The notes under the pieces: model-generated
The model's input: the letters and a program-made list of their open reading frames with translations, nothing else
Database searches by the model: none
Told to the model about the DNA's origin: nothing
Shown here: positions 26,334-36,232 of the stretch, piece by piece
How positions within the stretch are numbered: position 1 is the stretch's first letter
How the letters are laid out: each line of letters opens with the position of its first letter
Translations under genes and position numbers: made by a program
Assembly (NCBI RefSeq): GCF_015477605.1
Contig: NZ_JADLQX010000006.1
Span: forward strand, 266,448-330,447
DNA length: 64,000 nt
Origin: Nocardia amamiensis
Lineage (GTDB): Bacteria > Actinomycetota > Actinomycetes > Mycobacteriales > Mycobacteriaceae
Direction: 5' to 3'

Positions 26334-29300
26334 TCAGTAAACGTCGCGGACGTAGCGCTTTTCGGCGACCAACTGCTTCTTGAACGCCAGCGCGCCGTCC
26401 TCGTCGAGTTTGCCGTGGATGCGCGCGATCCGCAGCAGCGCGTCGTCGACGTCCTTCGCCATGCGGCTGGCGTCGCCGCAGACATAGAAGTGGGCGCCCT
26501 CGCGCAGCCAGGACCACAGCTCGGCGCCGTGCTCGATCATCCGGTGCTGCACGTAGATCCGCTCGCGCTGATCGCGGGAGAAGGCCAGGTCGAGCCGGGT
26601 CAGGAAGCCGGAGCGGAACATGTCCTCCAGTTCGGCGCGGTAGTAGAAGTTGTGTGCCGCGTGCTGATCGCCGAAGAACAGCCAGTTGCGTCCGGTGCAG
26701 CCGAGGGCTCTGCGTTCCTGGAGGAACCCGCGGAACGGCGCGATGCCGGTGCCCGGCCCGACCATGATCATCGGCGTGGCCGGGTCGGCGGGCGGACGGA
26801 AGTGCGGAGCCCGCTGCAAGAAGATCGGCACCGCCGCGTCGGCGAGGTCGGCACCCGCCCGGTCGGCCAGGAAGGTCGAGCACACCCCGCCACGGCGCGC
26901 GGCCGAACCGATGGCCGCTGGGTCGCCGTAGCGGACGATGCCGACGGTCAGCTCCACCTCATCCGGGCTCACCAGCGGGCTCGACGAGATCGAATACTGC
27001 CGTGGCTGCAGCTTCTTCAGCGTGCCGAGCCACTCCACCAGGTCCGCCCGCACCGGAAAATCGCGCAGCACGTCGACGGCCTGCCGGTCCCACAGGTAGT
27101 TGGCCAGCTCGTTGCGATTGTCCCTGCGCAGCAGCTTGGCGAGCCTGCCGCTGTGATTGCGCTCGGCGAGGAATCCGAGCAGGTCGTGACTGACCTTGGT
27201 GAGGTCGTAATGCGTGCGCAGCGCCTCGGCCAGCGGTAGTTCGCGGTCGTCGACTTCGACCACCCGGCGGCCGTCCAGGCCGGTGGCGGTCAGCCATTCG
27301 GTGACCAGCGAGGTGCAGTTCACCGGCCAGATGCCCAGTGAATCGCCCACTTCGTATCCGGCCTCGAGACCACGCAGATCGAACCCGAACCGGCGCACCT
27401 CCTTCGGCGAATCCCCCGCCGACAGCAATTCATTGCGCACCAGCGGGGCGCGCAGCGGCGCGCTGCGGGTGAACGGCGCGGGAGCGGTACGGGTCCGGCC
27501 GAGCGCGGGCGCGGCGGTCGGACGCTCCATCGTGGCTACCGAACCGGTGTGAGTTGTTGTGCGCACGGAGCCGAGCCCGCCGCGTGCCGGCGGATCGGCG
27601 GGGGACCCTGGCTCGTCGGACGGGCCTGCCGGACCGTCGCCGAACGCGGCGAGCACGTCAGCGAGCCAGCGCTCGCCGGCGTCCTGGTAGTCGGGTTCGC
27701 TGTCGACGCGCGGGAGCAGCCGTGTCGCGCCCAGCTGGGCCAGCTTCTGGTCCAGTTTGCGGCCGTAGCCGCAGAAGTCGTCATAGGACGAGTCGCCGAG
27801 AGCGAACACCGCGTAGCGCACACCGGTCAGCCGCGCCGCGCTCTCGGCCAGCCGATCCCAGAAATCGGCTCCGTTGTCCGGCGGCCCGCCGTCGCCGAAC
27901 GTGCTGCTGATCAGCACCACGTCGCCGCTGATCGCGGCTAGGTCGCAGGAATCCAGGTCCAGCAGCCGGGGCGCGAAACCGCCCTCGGCCAAGCGCGCGG
28001 CGGCCTTGGCGGCGAATTCCTCCGCGGTGCCGGTCTGGGAAGCCCACAACACCGTGATCACACGTGCGGCGGCACTCGCGCTCGGCGCGGCCACCGGGAC
28101 CGCCGTGTCGCGCGAGTACATGCCGGCGAGCAGGCCGTCGACCCACAGCCTGGTGTGTGCGGACATCGGCGCCGACTCCGGAAGCACAGGCTGCCCGGTC
28201 ACCGGAAGCGCTTGCAGCGCGGCCAGATAGCCGCTGAGGTAGATCCGCTCGGTCTCGCTGAGCGTGGGTGCGGTGCCGCTGTCCAGGCCGAGCACGGCCG
28301 CCAGCGGGTGCGCCGACTCCACCGTGGGCAGTGCGGCGGGCATCTCCGGCTGCGGCGCGGCGGCGATCCGGCGCAGCGCCACCGCGCACGCCTTGAACTC
28401 CGGTTGCAGCGACGCCGGGTCGACCGCGTCGTTGGTGACCGCGTTGATGGTCAGGTATTCGCCCTGCTCGTCGTTCCAATGGAACGGCACGAAGCAATCG
28501 CCCTGGCGAACCCGGTCGCCGACCTGCACCGGCAGCACGGCTCGACCCCGACGCGAGGCGATCTCGAGCTGGTCACCTTTGCGCAGGCCGAGCCGCTCGG
28601 CATCGGCCGGGTGGACCTCGACGAACGGCGCCCCGTTCAGCTTGGTCAGCTTGTCGATCTTGCCGGTCTTGGTCATCGTGTGCCACTGGTGCTGCAGGCG
28701 GCCGGTGTTGAGCAAGAACGGGTAGTCGTCGTCCGGCATCTCCCGCGGCGGCATGTGCGGCCGCGGCCAGAACACCGCCCGGCGGCTCGGTGTGGCGAAA
28801 GCGAGCCGGGGCTGATGGCCGTTCTCGTCGACGAAAAGCGTCTGGCTGACCCCATCGTTGATGTACCGGATCGGGTTGCGCCTGCGCTCGGGCTGCGCGC
28901 ACGGCCACTGCATGGGCCCGTCGCGCAGCGCCTCGTAGCTCACGCCGCGCAGGTCGTAGCCGGTCGCGGGATTCGCGAACCGCTTGATCTCTTCGAAAAT
29001 CTCGGCGCTGGAGGCGAACTCGAAGCCGGGGAACCCCATCGCGGTGGCGACATCGGCGATCAGCTGCCAGTCCGGCCGCGCGTCGCCGGTGGGCGGGACC
29101 GACTGCTGCAACAAGGTGAGGTTGCGTTCGGAATTCACCATCACCGCATCGGCTTCCGCCCACAACGTGGCGGGCAGCAGCAGATCGGCGTAGGCGTTGG
29201 TCGCGGTTTCGGTGTAGGCGTCCTGGGCGATCACCAGTTCGGCCGCCTCCAGGCCCGCTATCACCGTCTTCCGGTTCGACACGGTGGCAACGGGATTGGT

Positions 29301-30554
29301 GCAGATGATCCACGCCGCCTTGATCGTGCCCTCGGCCAGCGCGCGGAACATCTCGATCGTGCCAGGCCCGGCCTCGGTGCGCAGCGTGCCCGGTTCGAGG
29401 CCCCACTCGGTTTCCACGAACGTGCGGTCGTCGGCGGAGAGCAGGCTGCGCTGACCGGGCAGTCCCGGCCCCATGTAGCCCATCTCGCGCCCGCCCATCG
29501 CGTTCGGCTGGCCGGTGAGCGAGAACGGCCCACTGCCGGGACGGCAGATGGCCCCGGTGGCCAAGTGCAGGTTGCACAGGGCGTTGGTGTTCCACGTGCC
29601 GTGCGTGGACTGGTTGAGGCCCATCGTCCAGAGCGACATCCACTCACCCGCCGCGCCGATCCACTGCGCGGCGGTGCGGATGTCGGCTTCGGCGAGTCCG
29701 GTGATCTCGGCGACCCGCGCAGGCGGGTAGTCGGCCAGGAACTCCGGCATCGCGTCCCAGCCCTCGGTGTGCTCGGCGATGAACTCCGCATCGATGTCGC
29801 CGTTTTCGACGAGCAGGTGCAGCAGCCCGTTCAGCAGCGCGAGATCCGTGCCGGGTGCGATCTGGAGGAACAGGTCGGCGCGCGCGGCGGTCTCGGTGCG
29901 GCGCGGATCGACCACGATGAGCTTCACACCCGCCTTGAGTCGGTCGGCCATGCGGAGATGGAGGATCGGGTGGCAGTCGGCCATGTTCGCGCCGATCACG
30001 AAGAACAGATCGGCGTGTTCGAAGTCGTCGTAGGAGCCGGGTGGCCCGTCCGCGCCGAGCGACTGTTTGTACCCCGTCCCCGCGCTGGCCATGCACAGCC
30101 GCGAGTTGGCCTCGATGTGCATGGTGCGCAGATAGCCCTTGGCGAGCTTGGTCGCGAGGTACTGCGCTTCCAGCGACATCTGCCCGGAGACGTACAGGGC
30201 GATCGCGTCCGGACCGTGCTCGTCCAGGATTGCCCGCAGCCGGGTGGCGGCCTCGTGCACGGCCTCGTCGACGGGAAACGGCACCGGGACCTGGCCACGC
30301 TCCGACCGCCGGTATGCGGTCTCCATCCGGCCGGAGGTGCGCATCAGCTCCGCGTGCGTCGCGCCTTTGGTGCACAGCCGCCCCGCGTTCGCCGGGTGCA
30401 GTTTGTCGCCGCTGACCTTGGCGATCACCGGCTTGCCCACGCCGCCGGAGCTGGTCTGCACCGTCATCCCGCAGCCGACGCCGCAGTACGAGCACGCCGT
30501 TCGGGCGTTGCCGTCGCTGCGGCCGGTCACTGCGTCAGACATGCCTTCGATCAT
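26334..30554 (-). CDS. Fused assimilatory nitrate reductase and CysJ-type flavoprotein reductase
   Basis: 1406 residues from the ATG at 30554 (a second ATG at 30542 is possible). Residues 15-780 are a NasC/NarB-type molybdopterin enzyme: [4Fe-4S] ligands Cys21, Cys24, Cys28 and Cys61, [11 protein letters not shown] and a C-terminal molydopterin dinucleotide-binding domain. A flavodoxin domain (about 830-975, [26 protein letters not shown]) follows, then a Pro/Ala linker and a CysJ-like FAD/NADPH reductase (1040-1406, RQYSISSSP for [20 protein letters not shown] and YVCGD for NADPH). NADPH electrons would reach nitrate through one polypeptide. This fusion is known in actinobacteria; no nitrite reductase or transporter is adjacent. 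Confidence 0.9.
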   Translation of the reverse strand: MIEGMSDAVTGRSDGNARTACSYCGVGCGMTVQTSSGGVGKPVIAKVSGDKLHPANAGRLCTKGATHAELMRTSGRMETAYRRSERGQVPVPFPVDEAVHEAATRLRAILDEHGPDAIALYVSGQMSLEAQYLATKLAKGYLRTMHIEANSRLCMASAGTGYKQSLGADGPPGSYDDFEHADLFFVIGANMADCHPILHLRMADRLKAGVKLIVVDPRRTETAARADLFLQIAPGTDLALLNGLLHLLVENGDIDAEFIAEHTEGWDAMPEFLADYPPARVAEITGLAEADIRTAAQWIGAAGEWMSLWTMGLNQSTHGTWNTNALCNLHLATGAICRPGSGPFSLTGQPNAMGGREMGYMGPGLPGQRSLLSADDRTFVETEWGLEPGTLRTEAGPGTIEMFRALAEGTIKAAWIICTNPVATVSNRKTVIAGLEAAELVIAQDAYTETATNAYADLLLPATLWAEADAVMVNSERNLTLLQQSVPPTGDARPDWQLIADVATAMGFPGFEFASSAEIFEEIKRFANPATGYDLRGVSYEALRDGPMQWPCAQPERRRNPIRYINDGVSQTLFVDENGHQPRLAFATPSRRAVFWPRPHMPPREMPDDDYPFLLNTGRLQHQWHTMTKTGKIDKLTKLNGAPFVEVHPADAERLGLRKGDQLEIASRRGRAVLPVQVGDRVRQGDCFVPFHWNDEQGEYLTINAVTNDAVDPASLQPEFKACAVALRRIAAAPQPEMPAALPTVESAHPLAAVLGLDSGTAPTLSETERIYLSGYLAALQALPVTGQPVLPESAPMSAHTRLWVDGLLAGMYSRDTAVPVAAPSASAAARVITVLWASQTGTAEEFAAKAAARLAEGGFAPRLLDLDSCDLAAISGDVVLISSTFGDGGPPDNGADFWDRLAESAARLTGVRYAVFALGDSSYDDFCGYGRKLDQKLAQLGATRLLPRVDSEPDYQDAGERWLADVLAAFGDGPAGPSDEPGSPADPPARGGLGSVRTTTHTGSVATMERPTAAPALGRTRTAPAPFTRSAPLRAPLVRNELLSAGDSPKEVRRFGFDLRGLEAGYEVGDSLGIWPVNCTSLVTEWLTATGLDGRRVVEVDDRELPLAEALRTHYDLTKVSHDLLGFLAERNHSGRLAKLLRRDNRNELANYLWDRQAVDVLRDFPVRADLVEWLGTLKKLQPRQYSISSSPLVSPDEVELTVGIVRYGDPAAIGSAARRGGVCSTFLADRAGADLADAAVPIFLQRAPHFRPPADPATPMIMVGPGTGIAPFRGFLQERRALGCTGRNWLFFGDQHAAHNFYYRAELEDMFRSGFLTRLDLAFSRDQRERIYVQHRMIEHGAELWSWLREGAHFYVCGDASRMAKDVDDALLRIARIHGKLDEDGALAFKKQLVAEKRYVRDVY

Positions 30555-30606
30555 GCGGACCGCCGATTGCGCCGGATTTACCCCGCGTTATCGGCAGGTG
30601 ACATTC

Positions 30607-30639
30607 CACCTCACCGCGCAGAAATTTGGCGGTGAGGTG
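30607..30639 (-). terminator. Hairpin between menG and the nitrate reductase gene
   Basis: CACCTCACCGC (30607-30617) and GCGGTGAGGTG (30629-30639) are perfect 11-bp arms around an 11-nt loop, 17 bases past the menG stop. It most likely ends menG transcription; it could also act in the leader of the downstream nitrate reductase gene. No T tract. Confidence 0.6.
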
Positions 30640-30656
30640 TGATGGGGGTCTCCGGA

Positions 30657-31361
30657 TCAGCCGAGTTTGTACGCGCGATGCAAGGCGACGACACCGCCCG
30701 TGAGGTTGCGCCACTTCACCGACGCCCACCCGTTGGCCGCGATCCGCATCGCCAGCCGGCGCTGGTTCGGCCAGTCCGGGATGGATTCGGCCAGGTAGAC
30801 GTAGGCGTCGGGATTGCTGCTGACCACGCGTGCCACCTTGGGCAGCGCCTTCATCAGGTACTCCAGGTACAGCGTGCGGAACACCGGGATGACGGGTGTG
30901 GAGAACTCGCACACCACCAGCCTGCCGCCCGGTTTGGCGACCCGCAGCATTTCCCGCAGCGCGAGGTCGGTGTCCGCTACGTTGCGCAGCCCGAACGAGA
31001 TGGTCACCGCGTCGAAGGAGTTGTCGGCGAACGGCAGCGCCATCGCGTCGGCCGCCACCATCGGCACGTCGCGGAACCGGCCTGCGGCGAGCATGCCCTT
31101 GGAGAAGTCGGCCGCCAGGCACCACGCGCCGGATTTCCGCAGCTCCAGGGTGGACACGCCGGTCCCGGCCGCCAGATCGAGCAACCGCTCACCCGGTCGC
31201 AGCGCGAGCGCTTTGCGGGTCGCCCAGCGCCAGTAGCGATCCTGACCCGCGGAGATCACCGTGTTGGTCACGTCGTATCGCCGGGCCACGCCGTCGAACA
31301 TCGCCGCGACTTCCCGCGGCTGCTTGTCCAACGAGGCCCGGTTCGATTGCGTTTTCGCCAC
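30657..31361 (-). CDS. menG: MenG (UbiE-type), demethylmenaquinone methyltransferase
   Basis: 234 residues from GTG at 31361; TAGTGT ends six bases upstream (31368-31373), a leaderless start. It adds the C-methyl group to demethylmenaquinone, the last core step. Family motifs: [23 protein letters not shown] loop [27 protein letters not shown] and the end [19 protein letters not shown]. tuberculosis counterpart Rv0558, next to mgtA there as here. Confidence 0.93.
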   Translation of the reverse strand: MAKTQSNRASLDKQPREVAAMFDGVARRYDVTNTVISAGQDRYWRWATRKALALRPGERLLDLAAGTGVSTLELRKSGAWCLAADFSKGMLAAGRFRDVPMVAADAMALPFADNSFDAVTISFGLRNVADTDLALREMLRVAKPGGRLVVCEFSTPVIPVFRTLYLEYLMKALPKVARVVSSNPDAYVYLAESIPDWPNQRRLAMRIAANGWASVKWRNLTGGVVALHRAYKLG

Positions 31362-31440
31362 GCCAAGACACTAACTCCCGGCCCGGGACGAACCCAGCAC
31401 GGCACGACGATACGTCGGTCACGTCCGATCGCGGTCTCGA

Positions 31441-31509
31441 GCCGTATGCGGCAAGCGGATCCGCGTCCCGGTCAAGCCGTATGCGGCAAGCGGATCCGGG
31501 TCCCGGTCA
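31441..31509. repeat. 35-bp tandem duplication at the 3' end of mgtA
   Basis: Two copies, 31441-31475 and 31476-31510, begin GCCGTATGCGGCAAGCGGAT and differ at one internal base. The second copy encodes the last residues of MgtA (RIRLPHTA); the first lies just past the stop. Confidence 0.75.
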
Positions 31510-32614
31510 CCTCGGCGTAGTGGCCCATCAGTTGATCGCAAATGGCGGGCCAGGTGCGCGACAGCACCGATTTCCTGGCCGCGCCCGCGAATCGGGTCCG
31601 CAGCGCTGGATCGTGCAGCGCTCCCACGGCGCTGGGCAGCAGCTCGCAGAACCGGTCCACCGGAAGGAGGTAGCCGTTGCGGCAGTGCGCGATGAGATCG
31701 CGCGGACCGCCCGCGTCGGGACCGATCACCGGGACGCCCGACGCCAGCGCCTCCTGCACGCCTTGGCAGAACGTCTCGTGCTCGCCCGCGTGCACCATCA
31801 CGTCCAGGCTGGCGTACGCGCGGGCCAGCTCGTCGCCACCGAGCTCGCCGGTGAACACCGCGGTCGGCATCATCCGGGCCAGCCGCTGGCGCTCCGGCCC
31901 GTCGCCGACGACGACCAGCTGGATGTCCGGGTCGGTGGCGAGCACCGCGAGCCGCTCGACATGCTTCTCCGGCGCGAGCCGTCCCACGAAACCGACCAGC
32001 AACCGCTCGCGTCCGGCGAGCCAGGCGTCGCGCAGCTCGGCGGATCGGGCGCTGGGTGTGAAACGCGCGATGTCGACACCGCGGCCCCACCGGTGCACAC
32101 GCGGGATACCGTGCCTGGCCAGGTCCTCAGCCGCTGCCCGGGACGGGGCGAGGGTGCGGGTGGCGCCCTCGTGGATGCGCCGGGTCCATGCCCAGGCCGC
32201 CCGGCTCGCCAGTCCGAGTCCATAACTCTTCGCGAAGCCCGCGACGTCGGTCTGGTACACCGCCACGGTCGGCAGGTCCAAACGCAGCGCCGCGCCCAGG
32301 CCGCCCGCGCCGAGCAGGAACGGCGAGGCCAGATGGACCACGTCGGCGTCGAAGTCGTCGATGGCCGAGACGATGCCCGGTTGCGGCAGTCCAACGGGAA
32401 GCGAACTGACCTTCGGAACCATGATCGCAGGCACCCGGTGGACCGGGAACCGCTCGTAGCTGGGCGCTGCGGCGGGTAGCCCGCGCGGGGTGTCCGGCGC
32501 GATGATCAGCGCGTCGTGTCCGTGCCGGTCCAGGTGCTCCAGCACCCGCAGCACGGAGTTGACCACGCCGTTCATATTCGGCAGAAACGACTCCGCGACG
32601 ATCGCAACTCGCAC
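31472..32614 (-). CDS. mgtA: GDP-mannose-dependent alpha-mannosyltransferase, MgtA/PimB-like (GT4)
   Basis: 380 residues, GTG start at 32614. GT-B fold: N-terminal [20 protein letters not shown], donor-binding [16 protein letters not shown] and [12 protein letters not shown], and the E-x7-E motif in [14 protein letters not shown]. It matches M. tuberculosis Rv0557 (MgtA, formerly PimB), which mannosylates a glucuronyl diacylglycerol at the inner membrane face for lipoglycan synthesis. Neighbours menG and the Rv0556-like gene support this. The C-terminal end is formed by a 35-bp tandem duplication. Confidence 0.87.
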   Translation of the reverse strand: MRVAIVAESFLPNMNGVVNSVLRVLEHLDRHGHDALIIAPDTPRGLPAAAPSYERFPVHRVPAIMVPKVSSLPVGLPQPGIVSAIDDFDADVVHLASPFLLGAGGLGAALRLDLPTVAVYQTDVAGFAKSYGLGLASRAAWAWTRRIHEGATRTLAPSRAAAEDLARHGIPRVHRWGRGVDIARFTPSARSAELRDAWLAGRERLLVGFVGRLAPEKHVERLAVLATDPDIQLVVVGDGPERQRLARMMPTAVFTGELGGDELARAYASLDVMVHAGEHETFCQGVQEALASGVPVIGPDAGGPRDLIAHCRNGYLLPVDRFCELLPSAVGALHDPALRTRFAGAARKSVLSRTWPAICDQLMGHYAEVTGTRIRLPHTA

Positions 32615-32816
32615 GCTCCCAGCCTGACCGCCGCATCGCGCCGCGCCGTCACGCCGAAGTGAAGCGCACGGAAAGTTCCGGCGAACTATCGGCGCCGCAA
32701 GTCACCGGCAACGGTCGTGGGCCGGGAAGTGTGCAGCCACCGCAACGCTCGACCCGCCGGTCAGATCAACGCGCCGGAACACTCGACCCTGGATATGCGA
32801 GCCGCACCGGGACGGC

Positions 32817-33272
32817 TCAGCCGACCGGCGTCGGCCTGCGCTTGCTCACCCGCGTGAGCAGCCACAACGCCGGAAGCGCCAGCAGCCAGACCGCCACGAT
32901 GACCGACAGCGCGGGCGGAATCGCGACGCGCACGTCGCGGCCCTCCACGCGCACCAGGTCGGGGTCGCTGCGGCTGTACTCCACGCGGATGCGCTCGCCC
33001 GCGGTGAGGTTGGTCGGATACAGCACGCCGACCTTCGGATTGTGCGTCTCACCGTCCGGTGTGACGTACATGACGGCCGAGCGCAGCCGCCCCGCCGAGA
33101 GCACCTCGGCCGTGGTGCTGCCCTTGTCGGAGCTGATCAGGTAGTCGTTGCGCCACGCGGCCAGCACCAGCAGCGCGACCAGCACGCTGACGGCGGTCGC
33201 GGCGATCAGCACGCCGATCCTGGCCCGTCGCAGGCGGATCGGCCGCCCGGTGGACTGGCTGGTTTCCGACAC
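32817..33272 (-). CDS. Rv0556-like membrane protein (DUF3592 type)
   Basis: About 151 residues. Start GTG at 33272 fits TAGCCT (33279-33284) six bases upstream; GTG at 33278 is the alternative. Two membrane segments flank an extracytoplasmic beta domain: IGVLIAATAVSVLVALLVLA and SVIVAVWLLALPALWLL, with VMYVTPDGETHNPKVGVLYP between. This is the DUF3592 pattern. The M. tuberculosis order menD, Rv0556, mgtA, menG places its orthologue here. Role unknown. It is divergent from the DUF2505 gene. Confidence 0.75.
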   Translation of the reverse strand: MSETSQSTGRPIRLRRARIGVLIAATAVSVLVALLVLAAWRNDYLISSDKGSTTAEVLSAGRLRSAVMYVTPDGETHNPKVGVLYPTNLTAGERIRVEYSRSDPDLVRVEGRDVRVAIPPALSVIVAVWLLALPALWLLTRVSKRRPTPVG

Positions 33273-33311
33273 CGCCACAGGCTACCGACCCGCTCGGCTA
33301 CGGTGGCGGCC

Positions 33312-33818
33312 ATGTCCCGAAAATTCAGCTTCACCGTGCCCTACACCGTCCCGGTCGAAGATCTCCACCGGGCACTCATCACCGACGACGTCTGGCAGGC
33401 CCGCTTCGCCGACGCCCCGACCGCGACGCTGCAGGTATCGCATCCCGACGGCGCGGGCACCATCCGCATCCACATGACCGAAAAGGCCGCCGAGGACAAG
33501 ATTCCCGCGCTGGTGCGCAAGGTGCTCAAAAGCGAGCTCACCTTCTCCCGCACCGACAACTGGCAGCCCCTGGCCGGCGAGGTCGCCAAGGGCACCTTCG
33601 AGGCCGGTACCGGCGGCATCAACACCGCCATGTCCGGGACCTACGAAATACGCTCCACCGCCGAAGGTTCCGAGCTCGAGGTGGCAGGCACCGTGCAGGT
33701 GAAGGTCCCTCTGGTCGGCGGCGCCATCGAGCCGCTCGCCGAACAACTGCACCACCGGGTGCTCAAGAGCGAGCGCAAATTCATCGAGGAGTGGCTGACC
33801 ACCGAACCGACCGCCTGA
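33312..33818 (+). CDS. DUF2505 (SRPBCC-like) protein
   Basis: 168 residues from the ATG at 33312, with TACGGT (33299-33304) seven bases upstream, so leaderless. The sequence FSFTVPYTVPVEDLHRALIT through VPLVGGAIEPLAEQLHHRVL and KSERKFIEEWL is the DUF2505 signature, a START-like family of mycolic-acid bacteria with a probable hydrophobic ligand. No function known. Convergent with the VOC gene at 33878. Confidence 0.82.
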   Translation: MSRKFSFTVPYTVPVEDLHRALITDDVWQARFADAPTATLQVSHPDGAGTIRIHMTEKAAEDKIPALVRKVLKSELTFSRTDNWQPLAGEVAKGTFEAGTGGINTAMSGTYEIRSTAEGSELEVAGTVQVKVPLVGGAIEPLAEQLHHRVLKSERKFIEEWLTTEPTA

Positions 33819-33828
33819 CGAATCCGTC

Positions 33829-33856
33829 CGTTGCCCCAGCGCGAGCCGGGGCAACG
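33829..33856. terminator. Bidirectional terminator
   Basis: CGTTGCCCC (33829-33837) pairs with GGGGCAACG (33848-33856) between two convergent genes; 10-nt loop. Confidence 0.65.
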
Positions 33857-33877
33857 CCTCGATCGCCCGGCCGGGTA

Positions 33878-34315
33878 CTACGCGAAGTCCTCCGTCGAGT
33901 ACTCCTTCGGCTCCACCAGGACCAGCCAGTTCCCCGAGTTGTCCCGAATGATCGCCTCGGTCCCGTAGGGCCGTTCGGCGGGCGGCTGAATGAACTCGAC
34001 CCCCTTGGCGGTGAGTTCCTCGAAAGTCTTCTGACAGTTCTCGGTCCGCAGACCGAGCGAGCCGTGCGTGCCGCTCGCCAGCGCGCGCCGGACAGCGTCG
34101 GCGTAGTGCTCGTCCAGCGGCGGCCCCGGCAGCATCAGCGCGATCTCCAGCTCCCGATGTGCCGGATGCGCGACCGTGACCCACCGGAAGCCGTTATCGC
34201 CCATCGTGACGTCAGCGGTCTCGACGAATCCGAGCTTGTCGATGTACCACTGCTTGGCCGCGTCCTGATCCGTCACATACACCGTGACCAGGGAAACATT
34301 TGTGATCGTCGTCAT
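33878..34315 (-). CDS. VOC-family (glyoxalase/bleomycin-resistance-like) protein
   Basis: 145 residues; ATG at 34315 with TAGCCT (34322-34327) six bases upstream, a leaderless start despite following the AraC gene. VOC modules: VSLVTVYVTDQDAAKQWYID and GSLGLRTENCQKTFEELTAK, with metal-ligand candidates His in VAHPAH and Glu in VLVEPKEYS. Substrate unknown. An AraC gene lies 57 bp upstream on the same strand. Confidence 0.82.
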   Translation of the reverse strand: MTTITNVSLVTVYVTDQDAAKQWYIDKLGFVETADVTMGDNGFRWVTVAHPAHRELEIALMLPGPPLDEHYADAVRRALASGTHGSLGLRTENCQKTFEELTAKGVEFIQPPAERPYGTEAIIRDNSGNWLVLVEPKEYSTEDFA

Positions 34316-34372
34316 GCGCCCAGGCTATGGCGGGACACATTGCCGAGGCTTCTCCGAAATTGCGTTGTTCGC

Positions 34373-34801
34373 TCAGTCCGCCGGCTTGCGGTCGGACAGG
34401 CCGTGCATGAAGACGAAACAGCCGGGAATGCGCGGTGCGCCGTCGGCGAAATTCGCCTGATATTGCGACGGTGTGATCCCGACCAGCTGGCGGAATTTGC
34501 TGCTGAACGAGCCGAGACTGCTGTAGCCGACCATCATGCACACCTCGGTGACCGTGAGATTGGTCGCGCGCAGCAGATCCTGCGCGCGCTCGATGCGCCG
34601 CTGCGCCAGATACGCGGCGGGAGTCAGGCCGTAGACCGCGGCGAAGGCGCGCAAGAAGTGATACTTGGATACCCCCGCGGCCGCCGCCAGCTCGTCCAGA
34701 TTCAGCGGGTCGGCGTAATGCCGGTCCGCGAGGTCCCTGGCGCGGCGCAGATGCGGGAGCAGATACAGCGCCGGCAATCCGCGAGCTGGTTGTTCGCCCA
34801 T
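34373..34801 (-). CDS. Small AraC-family regulator (DNA-binding domain only)
   Basis: 142 residues, only the two AraC helix-turn-helices: LNLDELAAAAGVSKYHFLRAF and LTVTEVCMMVGYSSLGSFSSKF with the RQLVGITPSQYQ end. There is no separate sensor domain. It precedes the VOC gene and could activate it. It starts 16 bp after the stop of menJ on the same strand. Confidence 0.85.
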   Translation of the reverse strand: MGEQPARGLPALYLLPHLRRARDLADRHYADPLNLDELAAAAGVSKYHFLRAFAAVYGLTPAAYLAQRRIERAQDLLRATNLTVTEVCMMVGYSSLGSFSSKFRQLVGITPSQYQANFADGAPRIPGCFVFMHGLSDRKPAD

Positions 34802-34817
34802 CGCGCCACCAGGATTC

Positions 34818-36098
34818 CTAGGCGAACGGCTGGCGTTCGTCGAAACGCATCGATGTCCGTCCGGCCGCGCGCCATGCCCGCGCGGTCAGGTCCACGTCCT
34901 CGTCGGTGACCAGGTTGCCCATCACGCGAACGGCTGTGCGCTGCAGGTACTTCGAGCGCATCACCGGAGGGCCGCCGAGCGGAACCATGCGCGGATGGGT
35001 CGCAAGGCCCGCGATCCGGCGCGCGACCGAGAAGGTCCGGCCATAGCGTGCGCGCAACACCTGCGGCCAGATCGTGGTGAGGTCGGGCTCGTCCAGCAGA
35101 TCGGCCAGCAGGTGGCCGCCTTCCAGGCCGTAGTCGATGCCTTCGCCGTTGAGCGGGTTCACACAGCCCGCGGCGTCGCCGACCAGCACCCAGTTGCGGC
35201 CCGCGACATTCGACACCGCGCCGCCCATCGGGAGCAGCGCCGAGGCCACCGCGCGCAGCGAGCCCTCGAATTGCCATTCCTCCGTGCGCAACGCCGTGTA
35301 ATGCGCCAGAAGCGGTTTCAGCGCGATATGCGAGGGCCGCCGCTCCGTGGCCAGGGAGCCGACGCCGATGTTCACCTCGCCGTTCCCGAGCGGGAACACC
35401 CAGCCGTAACCGGGAACCAGCGCACCGGAGGCGTCGCGCAACTCCAGATGCGAGGTGATCCACTGATCATCGCTGCGGCCGGATTTGATGTAAGCGCGCG
35501 CCGCGGTGCCGTAGGCGTACTGCCGGTGCCAAGTGCGGCCGAGCAGCCGCCCGATCGGCGAGCGCACCCCGTCGGCGACCACCAGCGTCCGGCAGGCGAT
35601 CGTTCGCACGCCATCGGCCGTGCGCACCGTCACGCCGGTGACCCGGTCGCCATCCCGGGTGACGTCCACCACCTTCGTTCCGTCCACCATGCGCGCGCCG
35701 GACTTCACCGCCGTCTCGCGCAGCTTGTCGTCGAGTTCGGTTCGCGGAACGGCGCTTCCGTAGGTCGGGAAGGAACCGCCGGGCCAGCTCAGCAGCGCCT
35801 CGCGGCCGAAGCCGGTCATCCGTAGACCGTGGTTGACGATGTGTGCCCGCACCCACTCGCCGAGGCCGAGCTGCTCCAGTTCCGCGGTCGCGCGCGGGGT
35901 CAGTCCGTCACCGCAGGTCTTGTCCCTGGGGAACACGGCGGAGTCGACGAGCACCACGTCCCGTCCCGCCCTGGCCGCCCACGCTGCGGACGCCGCGCCC
36001 GCGGGACCAGCACCGACGACCAGCACCTCGGCCCGGCTGGGCAGCGCGTCCTCGTCGCCGCCCGCGGGAGTCGCTTCCGGTGAACCCATGCGGTCCAT
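34818..36098 (-). CDS. menJ: MenJ-like FAD-dependent menaquinone (geranylgeranyl) reductase
   Basis: 426 residues from ATG 36098 (ATG 36089 also possible). GGR family: N-terminal dinucleotide fold EVLVVGAGPAGAASAAWAAR, then FPRDKTCGDGLTPRA, and GDAAGCVNPLNGEGIDYGLE as the second FAD motif. M. tuberculosis Rv0561c (MenJ) saturates one isoprene of menaquinone-9; position next to grcC1 and htpX is the same here. It acts at the membrane on the finished quinone. Confidence 0.88.
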   Translation of the reverse strand: MDRMGSPEATPAGGDEDALPSRAEVLVVGAGPAGAASAAWAARAGRDVVLVDSAVFPRDKTCGDGLTPRATAELEQLGLGEWVRAHIVNHGLRMTGFGREALLSWPGGSFPTYGSAVPRTELDDKLRETAVKSGARMVDGTKVVDVTRDGDRVTGVTVRTADGVRTIACRTLVVADGVRSPIGRLLGRTWHRQYAYGTAARAYIKSGRSDDQWITSHLELRDASGALVPGYGWVFPLGNGEVNIGVGSLATERRPSHIALKPLLAHYTALRTEEWQFEGSLRAVASALLPMGGAVSNVAGRNWVLVGDAAGCVNPLNGEGIDYGLEGGHLLADLLDEPDLTTIWPQVLRARYGRTFSVARRIAGLATHPRMVPLGGPPVMRSKYLQRTAVRVMGNLVTDEDVDLTARAWRAAGRTSMRFDERQPFA

Positions 36099-36232
36099 AC
36101 TCGCAGGGCCGTCTCGTCGCTGTCGACGGCGGCCGCGCCGAGGGCCCCGACGGCGAACGGCGACAAGACAGATCCGCCGCAGAGTGACGGTGTTCATGGG
36201 CCATCGGCCGGGGACACGCTAGGTTCTCTACC

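Noticed and set aside
28155..30635. 826-codon open frame opposite the nitrate reductase gene
   Set aside because: Antisense frame kept open by high GC; low-complexity His/Arg/Gly product with no domain, while the other strand has full domain evidence.
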